A stretch of DNA of 64,000 bases from Seonamhaeicola sp. (GCF_028281565.1 NZ_JANQJQ010000043.1:1-64000); one strand, 5' to 3'. Positions 42,701 through 49,409 are shown, counted from the first letter of the stretch. Notes: generated by a model from the letters alone, not told the origin. Numbers and translations: made by a program.

Positions 42701-43282
42701 TTGTTGGAAGAAGAAAAATTTATACAGGAATTAAAGGAAGGCAAAAGGATTGCCTATAGTCATTTGATAGACCGTTTTGAACAAAAAGTTTTTACTACCT
42801 GTATATCTTTTGTGCCTAATAAAGAAGATGCCGAGGACATTGCCCAGGAAGTTTTTTTGGAAGTATTCAACTCCATTAACAAGTTTAAGGGCAACTCAAA
42901 ACTATCTACCTGGATCTACAGAATTACTACCAACAAATGCCTTGAGTTTATTAGAAAAAAGAATGCTAAAAAACGCTTTGCTTTTTTGCAATCTATTTTT
43001 GGTAACGAGATACCGGTTGACAAAGCCAGGTATTTCACAGAAATGAACCATCCGGGAATTATATTGGAGCACAAAGAAAAAAGTGAGGTTCTTTTTAAAG
43101 CAATCAATCAACTGTCTGATCACCAACGCGTGGTGTTCACACTAAGCAAAATTGACGGCATGAGTAACAAAGAAATTAGTGAAATAATTAATAAAAGTGT
43201 GTCTTCGGTAGAATCGCTAATGTTTAGAGCGAAGAAGAATTTACAAACACTTTTAGAAAACTTTTATAAAAATGACAATTAA
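42701..43282 (+). CDS. ECF-type RNA polymerase sigma factor, module 1
   Basis: 193 residues. Region 2 (about 10-85) has DRFEQKVFTTCISFVPNKEDAEDIAQEVFLEVF and STWIYRITTNKCLEFIRK. Region 4 (about 135-190) has LSDHQRVVFTLSKIDGMSNKEISEIINKSVSSVESLMFRAKKNL. It lacks region 3, as ECF factors do. The start is one of two consecutive TTG codons (42701 or 42704); no ATG fits. It is followed by a one-helix membrane protein (probable anti-sigma) and a periplasmic sensor-like protein, an arrangement repeated at 47822-49371. A candidate promoter of its own class begins immediately after its stop codon. Confidence 0.92.
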   Translation: MLEEEKFIQELKEGKRIAYSHLIDRFEQKVFTTCISFVPNKEDAEDIAQEVFLEVFNSINKFKGNSKLSTWIYRITTNKCLEFIRKKNAKKRFAFLQSIFGNEIPVDKARYFTEMNHPGIILEHKEKSEVLFKAINQLSDHQRVVFTLSKIDGMSNKEISEIINKSVSSVESLMFRAKKNLQTLLENFYKNDN

Positions 43283-43309
43283 CGCAAGTTTTTAAAAAAT
43301 ATTGCATCT
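43283..43309 (+). promoter_or_regulatory. Candidate ECF promoter between sigma factor and membrane protein, module 1
   Basis: CGCAAG, 15 bases, GCATCT. The same layout recurs at 44377-44403 (CACAAG, 15 bases, GCATCT), and the similarity extends through the A/T-rich spacer and the following AAAG..AT.TAACA. The motif begins directly after the sigma-gene stop codon. Confidence 0.55.
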
Positions 43310-43322
43310 AAAGACATGTAAC

Positions 43323-43631
43323 ATGAAAAAAACTAATGACATACAAGAAAAAGTTGATGGTACGCTGAGTGCATTTGACGCTATTGGTGAAGTAAAAGTA
43401 TCACCGTTTTTTAAAGACAAAGCCATGCAGCGTTTGTTTGAAGAAAAGGAAGAGGCTATGGCCTGGTCATGGTTTACACCTAAACTACAACTGGCAATCT
43501 TAGTTTGTTTTGTAGTTTTAAATGTACTGGCATTTGTTAGGTTGGACTCAACCGAATACGATACTAATATCAGTGAGTTTGCCGATTCTTACGGATTGTT
43601 TTCTGATTCTGAAACGTCAATATTTAATTAA
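43323..43631 (+). CDS. Single-pass membrane protein, probable anti-sigma partner, module 1
   Basis: About 102 residues from MKKTNDIQEKVD; a TTG further upstream is less likely because it overlaps the promoter-like motif. A cytoplasmic N-terminal part (1-48) contains the short motif VSPFFKDKAMQRLFEEKE, one membrane helix spans about 50-70, and an acidic periplasmic tail follows. Size, topology and position after an ECF sigma gene suggest that it holds the sigma factor at the membrane. No zinc-finger anti-sigma motif is present. The role is inferred from context. Confidence 0.7.
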   Translation: MKKTNDIQEKVDGTLSAFDAIGEVKVSPFFKDKAMQRLFEEKEEAMAWSWFTPKLQLAILVCFVVLNVLAFVRLDSTEYDTNISEFADSYGLFSDSETSIFN

Positions 43632-43637
43632 TTACAG

Positions 43638-44138
43638 ATGAAGAAAAATTTACTATTATACGTTTTGTTAGTTTTTTTGATAGCTGTAAATGGCTTTTTT
43701 CTATTCAATCATTTGGGAGGTCAGTCTAAAGGGAAAGAAATTAGAAGAGGTCCAAAGGGTCCTGGGAATTTTATAGCCAAAGAATTGCACTTTTCTGATG
43801 ATCAGATGGCAAAGTTTGACGAATTAAGTAGAGTACATCATAAAAATATGAGAGCGACTTTAGAAGCTACTAAAAAATTAAAAGATGAGGTTTTTAAGCT
43901 TGTTACTAATGAAAATGTACCGGATGAAGCTATAGATTCTTTAATGAATTTAATTGCAGAACAAGAGAAAGCACGTGAAAAACTAACGTTTTATCATTTA
44001 CGTGACATTCAGGGTATATGTGATGAAAAACAGAAAAGAAGATTTAAAAAGATCTTAAGTGATGCGTTGCATAAAGCTGCAAAAGGCCCAAGGCCGGATA
44101 GGAAAAGGCCTGATCATCCACCACCGCCAATGCATTGA
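43638..44138 (+). CDS. Periplasmic sensor-like protein of the CpxP/ZraP/CnrX type, module 1
   Basis: 166 residues: one N-terminal membrane helix or signal anchor (5-24), then a mostly helical periplasmic part with LHFSDDQMAKFDELSRVHHKNMRA and DIQGICDEKQKRRFKKIL, the two LTxxQ-like helices typical of CpxP/ZraP/CnrX proteins (here FSDDQ and CDEKQKRRF). The C-terminal tail is rich in Pro, Arg and His (KRPDHPPPPMH), which could bind metal. It begins 6 bases after the anti-sigma-like gene. By analogy with CnrX it may pass an envelope or metal signal to the membrane protein and sigma factor. Confidence 0.8.
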   Translation: MKKNLLLYVLLVFLIAVNGFFLFNHLGGQSKGKEIRRGPKGPGNFIAKELHFSDDQMAKFDELSRVHHKNMRATLEATKKLKDEVFKLVTNENVPDEAIDSLMNLIAEQEKAREKLTFYHLRDIQGICDEKQKRRFKKILSDALHKAAKGPRPDRKRPDHPPPPMH

Positions 44139-44166
44139 TTTTATTTGGATTTAATCGAAAAGAATT

Positions 44167-44190
44167 CCTCGACGCTTTGCGTCGGGGTTT
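44167..44190 (+). terminator. Terminator-like hairpin after ECF module 1
   Basis: CCTCGACGC/GCGTCGGGG with a 3-base loop, followed by TTT. It lies 28 bases after the sensor gene stop. Confidence 0.6.
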
Positions 44191-44201
44191 CCGCTGAAAT
44201 T

Positions 44202-44226
44202 GTCATTCCCGTGAAGACGGGAATCT
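44202..44226. repeat. Half palindromic element (GTCATTCCCGTGAAGACGGGAAT)
   Basis: A short hairpin TTCCCGT/ACGGGAA with the GTCATTCC opening shared with the element at 39875. No matching closing half is visible nearby. Confidence 0.6.
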
Positions 44227-44263
44227 AAATAAAAATTTCGGTTTTTGACCTTTAGGTCAAAAT

Positions 44264-44312
44264 GAAACGAGCGAAATACCCCTATGGCTCTGCCTCCGGG
44301 ATAGTTCGTTTC
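44264..44312. repeat. Inverted-repeat structure GAAACGA...TCGTTTC
   Basis: Seven-base complementary ends enclose GCGAAATACCCC...GGGATAGT, giving a branched hairpin. With the neighbouring elements it makes the spacer 44139-44429 a dense cluster of secondary structures without any gene. Confidence 0.5.
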
Positions 44313-44328
44313 AAGAAATTTTTTATTG

Positions 44329-44359
44329 GACTCTCAGAATTATGGGAGTCTTTTTTTTT
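44329..44359 (+). terminator. Rho-independent terminator upstream of the small membrane ORF
   Basis: GACTCTCA/TGGGAGTC with a 6-base loop, followed by nine T residues. It separates ECF module 1 from the following small gene. Confidence 0.8.
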
Positions 44360-44376
44360 GAAAAAATGGATTCCGG

Positions 44377-44403
44377 CACAAGATTTTTAAAATTATGGCA
44401 TCT
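44377..44403 (+). promoter_or_regulatory. Candidate ECF promoter upstream of a 31-codon membrane ORF
   Basis: CACAAG, 15 bases, GCATCT, matching 43283-43309 in both blocks and spacing. The following AAAGGAATATAACA matches AAAGACATGTAACA at the other copy in 11 of 14 bases. It lies 26 bases before the ATG at 44430. Confidence 0.55.
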
Positions 44404-44429
44404 AAAGGAATATAACACAAATCGAAACG

Positions 44430-44525
44430 ATGAAGATTAACAAAAAAGCTTTGGCAATTTGCATTGGAGTTGTAGTAGTAATTTTATTGATTTTAAACAT
44501 TATACTTATAAATACCATCTGCTAA
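44430..44525 (+). CDS. 31-residue small membrane protein
   Basis: Reads MKINKKALAICIGVVVVILL then ILNIILINTIC and a stop: three lysines followed by one hydrophobic helix. It starts with ATG and has a terminator before it and a candidate ECF promoter 26 bases upstream. That makes it more than a chance frame, although it is short and no homolog is recognised. It may be a small protein under control of the sigma factor at 42701. Confidence 0.5.
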   Translation: MKINKKALAICIGVVVVILLILNIILINTIC

Positions 44526-44620
44526 TTTAAACTTCTATTATACCCTTTAGCTTTTAAGTTAACTTTTATGTAAAAAGCGCCTGACCATAAAAGTATTATG
44601 AATTTAAAAAAAGAAAAATT

Positions 44621-45403
44621 ATGAAAAAGGTAAAACAATTATTAATTCTACCGTTATTGGCAGCCATTATCTTTATTGCATGTTCCAGTGGAGATGATTC
44701 TGATGTTACTCAAGATGATGATAATAATACACAGCAACCTGCTGAGACCGATTATGATATAAGCGGCATACTTTCAAAGTTTTCCGGAACCGGATTATCT
44801 TATGAAGTAAACGGGAATACGGTGACGTTCACAACTGATGATCTGCCAAACCATACAAGTCCGTATTGGCCAACAACAAATGCCTTGTATGAGGCTTATA
44901 ATGGTACAAACCCTAACTGGAATATTAATCCAAATAGGATTTCGGCACAAAATATTGTGTTTACCATAACCTTAAACCCACAGGAGGCCACTAATAAACA
45001 AGCTACAGGCCTGGGGCCTATTGGTATAGCAAGAAACGGGGTGGTGTTTTTCAATCAGTATGCAGGCCCTGATCAACCGCTAACCAATGAGATCAATTCT
45101 TTTGACCAATGGTTAGGGCATCCGCAAAGAACGGGACAGTACCATTATCATATTGAACCTACATTTTTAACCCAGGAATTTGGAGAAGATGCATTTTTAG
45201 GGTTATTGGCTGATGGGTTTCCTGTGTATGGTCCGGTTGAGGACGGAGAAATTATTACTAATGCTGATTTGGATGATTATCACGGGCATACTCATAGCAA
45301 TGAAGATTTCCCTGATGGTATTTATCATTATCACATTACCAGTGAAGACCCTTACTTAAATGGGAACGGGTATTTTGGAACACCCGGAAACATCTCGCAA
45401 TAG
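44621..45403 (+). CDS. YHYH-domain surface lipoprotein
   Basis: 260 residues. The lipoprotein signal ends IACSSGDDSD; the Ser-Gly-Asp-Asp after the cysteine resembles the export tag of surface lipoproteins in this phylum. The YHYH domain spans about 85-255, with GQYHYHIEP and GIYHYHITSEDPY at its ends and the inner ADGFPVYGPVEDG and DDYHGHTH. Histidine-rich YHYH proteins are suspected metal-binding or redox proteins, but no activity is established. The next gene starts at the base after its stop, and an SCO protein follows. This suggests a copper-linked lipoprotein cassette. Confidence 0.87.
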   Translation: MKKVKQLLILPLLAAIIFIACSSGDDSDVTQDDDNNTQQPAETDYDISGILSKFSGTGLSYEVNGNTVTFTTDDLPNHTSPYWPTTNALYEAYNGTNPNWNINPNRISAQNIVFTITLNPQEATNKQATGLGPIGIARNGVVFFNQYAGPDQPLTNEINSFDQWLGHPQRTGQYHYHIEPTFLTQEFGEDAFLGLLADGFPVYGPVEDGEIITNADLDDYHGHTHSNEDFPDGIYHYHITSEDPYLNGNGYFGTPGNISQ

Positions 45404-45970
45404 TTGAAATTTTCAGTGTTACATATCATTTGTATTTCTTTAATGCTTATTGCTTGTGATAAGCAGGAGCCGCTTGTGTTGGATGTTTCAAATGAAAATT
45501 TAAGCCTGAATAATGGCGTTTTAGAGTTTAATGACAAACCGTTTACAGGGACCTTAGTGAGCCATTTTTCTAATGGTGTGTTGCAAAGCGAAATGTTCTA
45601 TGCTGATGGTAAGAAGGAAGGCAGTGAAAAACAATGGTTTGAAGATGGGGTGTTGGCTGTTGAGCGTTATTATACTAAAGGCATGAAGATTGGAATTCAT
45701 AAAGCCTGGTGGGACAATGGGCAACTTAAGTTTCAGTACCATTTTAATGATAAGGGAGCATTTCATGGCAATGTAAAAGAATGGGACAGAACAGGGCTGT
45801 TGTTTCGGGATTTTAACTATGAGAATGGTAAAGAATCAGGTAGCCAACGATTGTGGAAACAAGATGGTAGTATAAAGTCCAATTATGAAGTGATAAACGG
45901 AGAACGTTTTGGTTTAATAGGGTTAAAGAAATGCTACACCGTAACCGCTAATAAGGATGAAATTAAATGA
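45404..45970 (+). CDS. YwqK/MORN-repeat lipoprotein
   Basis: 188 residues. It starts with TTG immediately after the stop of the YHYH gene, and the N-terminus is a lipoprotein signal (LMLIACDKQEP). The mature part is a chain of MORN-type repeats, for example G-x-x-x-x-F-x-N-G-x-L-x-x-E-x-x-Y-x-D-G-K-x-E-G and QWFEDGVLAVERYYTKGMKIG. Databases call related proteins YwqK-family antitoxin components, but nothing here suggests a toxin partner. It is sandwiched in one transcript between the YHYH and SCO lipoproteins. Function unknown. Confidence 0.82.
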   Translation: MKFSVLHIICISLMLIACDKQEPLVLDVSNENLSLNNGVLEFNDKPFTGTLVSHFSNGVLQSEMFYADGKKEGSEKQWFEDGVLAVERYYTKGMKIGIHKAWWDNGQLKFQYHFNDKGAFHGNVKEWDRTGLLFRDFNYENGKESGSQRLWKQDGSIKSNYEVINGERFGLIGLKKCYTVTANKDEIK

Positions 45971-45982
45971 CAGTTCATCGTG

Positions 45983-46019
45983 ATCCTGTCCCGATAGCTA
46001 TCGGGATCGTTTCAGGATC
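45983..46019. repeat. Palindromic repeat between the YwqK-like and SCO genes
   Basis: Contains the perfect hairpin CCCGATAGCTATCGGG, identical to that at 6206-6221, nested within GATCCTGT...TTTCAGGATC. It lies in the 68-base gap before the SCO start codon and remains open in the SCO reading frame. Confidence 0.75.
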
Positions 46020-46038
46020 CCATAACAAAAGTACAAAG

Positions 46039-46668
46039 ATGAAATACATCACATTAATACTATCATTTTTAGTCTTATGCTCTTGTAAAAAAGAGATTAA
46101 AGAACCTGAAAGGGTTTCTAAATTACCTTATTTTAATTCGGCTGATTTTACACCGGATTGGGATCGGGGGACCCATAAAATTCCGGAGTTTGCTTTTACG
46201 AATCAAAACGGAGAAACGGTGACTAATCAAACTTTTGAGGGCAAAATTTATATAGCTGATTTCTTTTTTACAAGCTGCCCGGGAATCTGTCCAAAACTAA
46301 CAAAAAACATGGGTAAAATACAGGAAACTTATAAAAATGATGATGGTGTTATGTTGTTGTCGCACACCGTAATGCCGTGGCGGGATTCTGTGCCATTATT
46401 AAAAGAATACGCCGAAAGAAATCATGTGGATGCGAACAAGTGGCATTTGGTGACCGGAGATAAAGATAAGCTATATACTATGGCCAGAAGCGGTTATTTC
46501 GCCGATGAAGATTTTGTGAAAACCCAGGACGAAAGTGATTTTATCCACACCGAAAATTTTATTTTGGTGGATAAAAAAGGACATATTCGCGGGGTTTATA
46601 ACGGTACGTTGCCGATCGATGTAGAACGGCTCTACAGGCATATAGATATTTTGAAGGGTGAAAGTTAG
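46039..46668 (+). CDS. SCO1/SenC-family copper chaperone lipoprotein
   Basis: 209 residues from MKYITLILSFLVLCSC, a lipoprotein signal. The frame is open back to an ATG at 45967 that overlaps the previous stop, but those 24 residues are encoded by a palindromic repeat and would sit before the signal peptide. Thioredoxin-like fold with the copper-binding C-x-x-x-C (SCPGICPK) and the distal His (DFIHTENFILVD). SCO proteins help assemble the CuA site of cytochrome oxidase or act as thiol reductases. Anchored outside the cytoplasm, it is the third gene of the YHYH-YwqK-SCO unit. Confidence 0.92.
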   Translation: MKYITLILSFLVLCSCKKEIKEPERVSKLPYFNSADFTPDWDRGTHKIPEFAFTNQNGETVTNQTFEGKIYIADFFFTSCPGICPKLTKNMGKIQETYKNDDGVMLLSHTVMPWRDSVPLLKEYAERNHVDANKWHLVTGDKDKLYTMARSGYFADEDFVKTQDESDFIHTENFILVDKKGHIRGVYNGTLPIDVERLYRHIDILKGES

Positions 46669-46697
46669 ATTGGTTGGTTAAATCTAGTTTTTTTTTT

Positions 46698-46728
46698 GAA
46701 AGCTCCGTAATTAGTTTATGGAGCTTTC
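46698..46728 (+). terminator. Terminator after the SCO gene
   Basis: GAAAGCTCC/GGAGCTTTC stem with a 13-base loop, followed by CTATTTTT. It is 30 bases after the SCO stop. Confidence 0.75.
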
Positions 46729-46752
46729 CTATTTTTATGGAAATTACATGTT

Positions 46753-47790
46753 ATGAAGAAATTATTTTTGTTTATAGTTGTTGCCGTATTATGTTTTTCT
46801 TGTAAAAGAGAAGAGGTATTTATTCCCAGAAATATTGTCGACGTTGAAATTGAAACGGTTTTCAAAGATTCTTTACTAAGCCTAAGGGCCATTGAGATAA
46901 TGAATAAGGAAGCATTATTTATTGCTGGAAATAATTCGTTTTGGGGTGTATATGCCCCTTATAAGGATACAATTTTTGTTGATAATGATTTTGGAGAACA
47001 TAAAAAACTTCATTTTAGAGCGGCGGCAAGAACTAATGAAGGTTCGTTTGCTTTGAGTATAGAAAGTCCAGCACGTTTATTTGCTGACCACAAATTAGTT
47101 TACCAGGAAAACCACCCGAAAGCCTTTTATGATTCCATGGATTTTTGGAATGATAAGGAAGGTATTGCTATAGGGGATCCAACCGGTGATTGTATGAGTA
47201 TAATTATCACACGAGATGGCGGAGCCACCTGGACAAAACTATCCTGTGATGATCTACCAAAAGCCAAAACCGGTGAAGGGGCATTCGCAGCCAGTGATAC
47301 CAATATTGCTATTGTGGACGATCATGCCTGGGTAGCCACAGGAGGCAAGGCCAGTAGGGTTTTATATTCTCCGGATAAAGGAAACACCTGGGAAATGTTT
47401 GAAACGCCTATTGTTCAGGGAGCAGAGACTACAGGCATATTTTCAATTGATTTTTATGATGAACTAAACGGTTTTGCCATTGGAGGCGATTATACCAGGC
47501 CGGATGATAATGTGGCTAATAAAATTAGAACCACAGATGGCGGTAAAACCTGGCAATTGGTAGCTGAAAATAAAAATCCGGGATTCAGAAGTTGTGTGCA
47601 ATATATGCCTGGTAGAAAAGGGCAGGAGTTGGTAGCTATTGGTTTTAAGGGTATTGATTATAGTAATGATGCCGGAGCATCCTGGAAACATTTAAGCGAT
47701 GAAGGTTTTTATACTATTAGGTTCTTGAATGATTCTGTGGCCTATGCTGCCGGAGCCGGAAGAATTTCGAAATTGATATTTAGCGAATAA
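46753..47790 (+). CDS. YCF48-like beta-propeller lipoprotein
   Basis: 345 residues. The lipoprotein signal ends LCFSCKREE. The mature part is a propeller of BNR/YCF48-type repeats with TRDGGATW, SPDKGNTWEMF, TTDGGKTWQLV and SNDAGASWKHL at roughly 50-residue spacing. Related proteins in plants and cyanobacteria assist photosystem assembly, while in Bacteroidota they are uncharacterised and often called oxidoreductases without evidence. It lies after the terminator of the SCO gene, so it has its own transcript, and ends facing the convergent ECF module 2. Confidence 0.85.
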   Translation: MKKLFLFIVVAVLCFSCKREEVFIPRNIVDVEIETVFKDSLLSLRAIEIMNKEALFIAGNNSFWGVYAPYKDTIFVDNDFGEHKKLHFRAAARTNEGSFALSIESPARLFADHKLVYQENHPKAFYDSMDFWNDKEGIAIGDPTGDCMSIIITRDGGATWTKLSCDDLPKAKTGEGAFAASDTNIAIVDDHAWVATGGKASRVLYSPDKGNTWEMFETPIVQGAETTGIFSIDFYDELNGFAIGGDYTRPDDNVANKIRTTDGGKTWQLVAENKNPGFRSCVQYMPGRKGQELVAIGFKGIDYSNDAGASWKHLSDEGFYTIRFLNDSVAYAAGAGRISKLIFSE

Positions 47791-47794
47791 AAAA

Positions 47795-47812
47795 GAGAAG
47801 CTTTTGCTTCTC
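47795..47812. terminator. Shared terminator between convergent genes
   Basis: GAGAAGC-TTTT-GCTTCTC, preceded by a run of A. It lies between the YCF48-like gene and the sensor gene of ECF module 2. Confidence 0.8.
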
Positions 47813-47821
47813 CTTAATGTT

Positions 47822-48280
47822 TTATGGTTTGTTTCCTTGTTTTCCGCCACCTTTGCGGTTTTTCCATTGGTTAAACATTTTTCTTTTAAAATCGTCCTCG
47901 GCAATTTTCAACTTGATTATTTTTTTAGCAGGTAGAATAGCTCTAACCTTAGCCGCAAACTCCATTCTGTTTTTGTTTAATCTGGATTCAATATTATTTA
48001 ATTTTTTTAATAGTTCAACGGCTCTTTCTTCTGAAAGCGTATCGAGATTGTCTTTAATTTCCTTTCGGATATTTCGCATTTCGTGAAACCGGAGCCTGCC
48101 GTTGGTTTTGTCAAATTCATTATAAAGCGGCCAGAACTTTTGGGCTTCTGCTTTAGTTAGATCCAATTTTTCTGTAATGAATGACACTTTAAGCGCCTCT
48201 ATCTTGTCTCTGTCATGTTGTTGCGCAGAGAGATTTAATGAAAATAAAACTATTATAATGGGGAGTAAATATGTTTTCAT
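47822..48280 (-). CDS. Periplasmic sensor-like protein, module 2
   Basis: 152 residues with a signal peptide (1-19, ending LSAQ). The rest is helical: KLDLTKAEAQKFWPLYNEF (an LTxxE/Q-like motif), MRNIRKEIKDNLDTLSEERAVELLKKL, then a basic Gly/Lys-rich tail. Flavobacterial homologs are annotated as sensors of ECF-type sigma factors, and the fold resembles CpxP/Spy. It is the third gene of the sigma / anti-sigma / sensor unit, 14 bases after the anti-sigma-like gene. It corresponds to the protein at 43638 in module 1, though sequence identity between the two looks low. Confidence 0.8.
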   Translation of the reverse strand: MKTYLLPIIIVLFSLNLSAQQHDRDKIEALKVSFITEKLDLTKAEAQKFWPLYNEFDKTNGRLRFHEMRNIRKEIKDNLDTLSEERAVELLKKLNNIESRLNKNRMEFAAKVRAILPAKKIIKLKIAEDDFKRKMFNQWKNRKGGGKQGNKP

Positions 48281-48294
48281 TTTACAAGGTTTTT

Positions 48295-48789
48295 TTAATA
48301 TAAATCTTCAACGTCTAAATTATCAAAGATGTAATCTTCAACAACGTCTTCATCAATAGTGAACTCAACAAAATTTTCTTCAATTAAATCTTCCTCATTT
48401 AACAAAGAAGCAATTTCATAAGAATCAATGTTTTCGTTTAAAATATAGTTTTCAACAGTTTCGTTATCTAAGTCGTCAAAAGAAGGTTTGCTTTCAAAAA
48501 ATAACAAGCCAAATAACAACAACACCGCTGCCGCAATACCCGAGGCATAAACCATAGTTTTTCTACTAAACAGCCTTATGACTTTGGTTTCTCTTTCTTC
48601 AGAAACTTTATTTAGAATGGTATCTTCCAGGGCATCAAAATAAGTATCCGGTGTTTTAAAACCAGACGTACTGTTTGTAAGCTCCTTAAGTTTTAACTCA
48701 CTCATAATATGATCTTCCAGTGAGTCAAAATAGCCTTTAGGAACTTTAAAACCGCTTTCTTTTATATGATCTAATTTATTCTTGTTCAT
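48295..48789 (-). CDS. Single-pass membrane protein, probable anti-sigma partner, module 2
   Basis: 164 residues. The cytoplasmic N-terminal part holds a duplicated motif: GFKVPKGYFDSLEDHIMSEL and GFKTPDTYFDALEDTILNKV, about 34 residues apart. One membrane helix follows at about 87-107, then a very acidic periplasmic tail (many Glu and Asp, ending DVEDLY). The short F-x-x-P-x-x-Y-F motif recurs in membrane proteins coded after ECF sigma genes in Bacteroidota, so an anti-sigma role is inferred. It lies between the sigma gene and the sensor gene. Confidence 0.75.
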   Translation of the reverse strand: MNKNKLDHIKESGFKVPKGYFDSLEDHIMSELKLKELTNSTSGFKTPDTYFDALEDTILNKVSEERETKVIRLFSRKTMVYASGIAAAVLLLFGLLFFESKPSFDDLDNETVENYILNENIDSYEIASLLNEEDLIEENFVEFTIDEDVVEDYIFDNLDVEDLY

Positions 48790-48797
48790 CTTATCTA

Positions 48798-48824
48798 TAA
48801 GACTAATGTTTTTTTTAAAGGTTT
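48798..48824 (-). promoter_or_regulatory. Candidate ECF promoter between sigma factor and anti-sigma gene, module 2
   Basis: Minus strand AAACCT, 15 bases, GTCTTA, beginning within the sigma-gene stop codon. Position and spacing match the element in module 1 (43283-43309), while the sequence blocks differ. A similar pair (AAACTT, 16 bases, GTCTAA) lies upstream of the sigma gene. Confidence 0.5.
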
Positions 48825-49371
48825 AATCCTGAGTCAAATAGGCTTCAATTTTTTTAACAGCAATATGATACGACGCTTTTAAAGCACCTTCACTGGTTTC
48901 CAGTATCTCGGATATTTCTTTATACTTCAAGTCCTGAAAATACTTCATATTAAATACCAATTGTTGCTTTTCCGGTAAGGTCGCAATAGCATTCTGTAAT
49001 TTTAACTGAATGGTATCCCCTTCAAAATACGTGTCAGATGTTAAATTATTAATGGCCAATTGTTGAGCTTCCTCACTGGTGATTTGTAATCGTTTAGCAT
49101 TTTTATTTATGAATGTAATGGATTCATTGGTGGCTATGCGATACATCCAGGAATACAACTTGCTATCACCTTTAAAGTTATTAATATTTTTAAAAATTTT
49201 AATAAAGGTGTTTTGTAATACATCGTCGGTATCATCATGTGACTTGACTATATTCCGAATATGCCAGTAAAGTCGTTCTTTGTAAAGCGTTATTAATGCT
49301 CTAAAAGCCTGTTCTTTATGGGTGTCAGATTTTAGTTGTTGTAATAAGTCTTCTTCGTTTGTCACAAACAA
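48823..49371 (-). CDS. ECF-type RNA polymerase sigma factor, module 2
   Basis: About 182 residues. Region 2 contains LYWHIRNIVKSHDDTDDVLQNTFIKIFKNI and LYSWMYRIATNESITFINK; region 4 contains LPEKQQLVFNMKYFQDLKYKEISEILETSEGALKASYHIAVKKIEAYL. The start is TTG at 49371 or GTG at 49365; there is no ATG. It heads a three-gene unit with a one-helix anti-sigma-like protein and a periplasmic sensor, the same layout as module 1 at 42701. Promoter-like AAACYT/GTCTWA blocks lie both upstream of it and after its stop, suggesting autoregulation. Confidence 0.92.
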   Translation of the reverse strand: MFVTNEEDLLQQLKSDTHKEQAFRALITLYKERLYWHIRNIVKSHDDTDDVLQNTFIKIFKNINNFKGDSKLYSWMYRIATNESITFINKNAKRLQITSEEAQQLAINNLTSDTYFEGDTIQLKLQNAIATLPEKQQLVFNMKYFQDLKYKEISEILETSEGALKASYHIAVKKIEAYLTQD

Positions 49372-49381
49372 AATTTAGTCG

Positions 49382-49409
49382 TTAGACTAAATAAATATAG
49401 TAAAAGTTT
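49382..49409 (-). promoter_or_regulatory. Candidate autoregulated ECF promoter upstream of the module 2 sigma gene
   Basis: Minus strand AAACTT, 16 bases, GTCTAA, ending 11 bases before the TTG and 17 before the GTG start. The GTCTAA lies in a small inverted repeat TTTAGTC-GTTA-GACTAAA (49374-49391). Confidence 0.45.

Noticed and set aside
45404-45970. Toxin-antitoxin system suggested by the YwqK antitoxin label
   Set aside because: The protein is a secreted MORN-repeat lipoprotein and no toxin gene is nearby; neighbours are YHYH and SCO lipoproteins.
45967-46038. N-terminal extension of the SCO gene
   Set aside because: The 24 residues come from a repeat and would precede a normal lipoprotein signal peptide; the start at 46039 is preferred.
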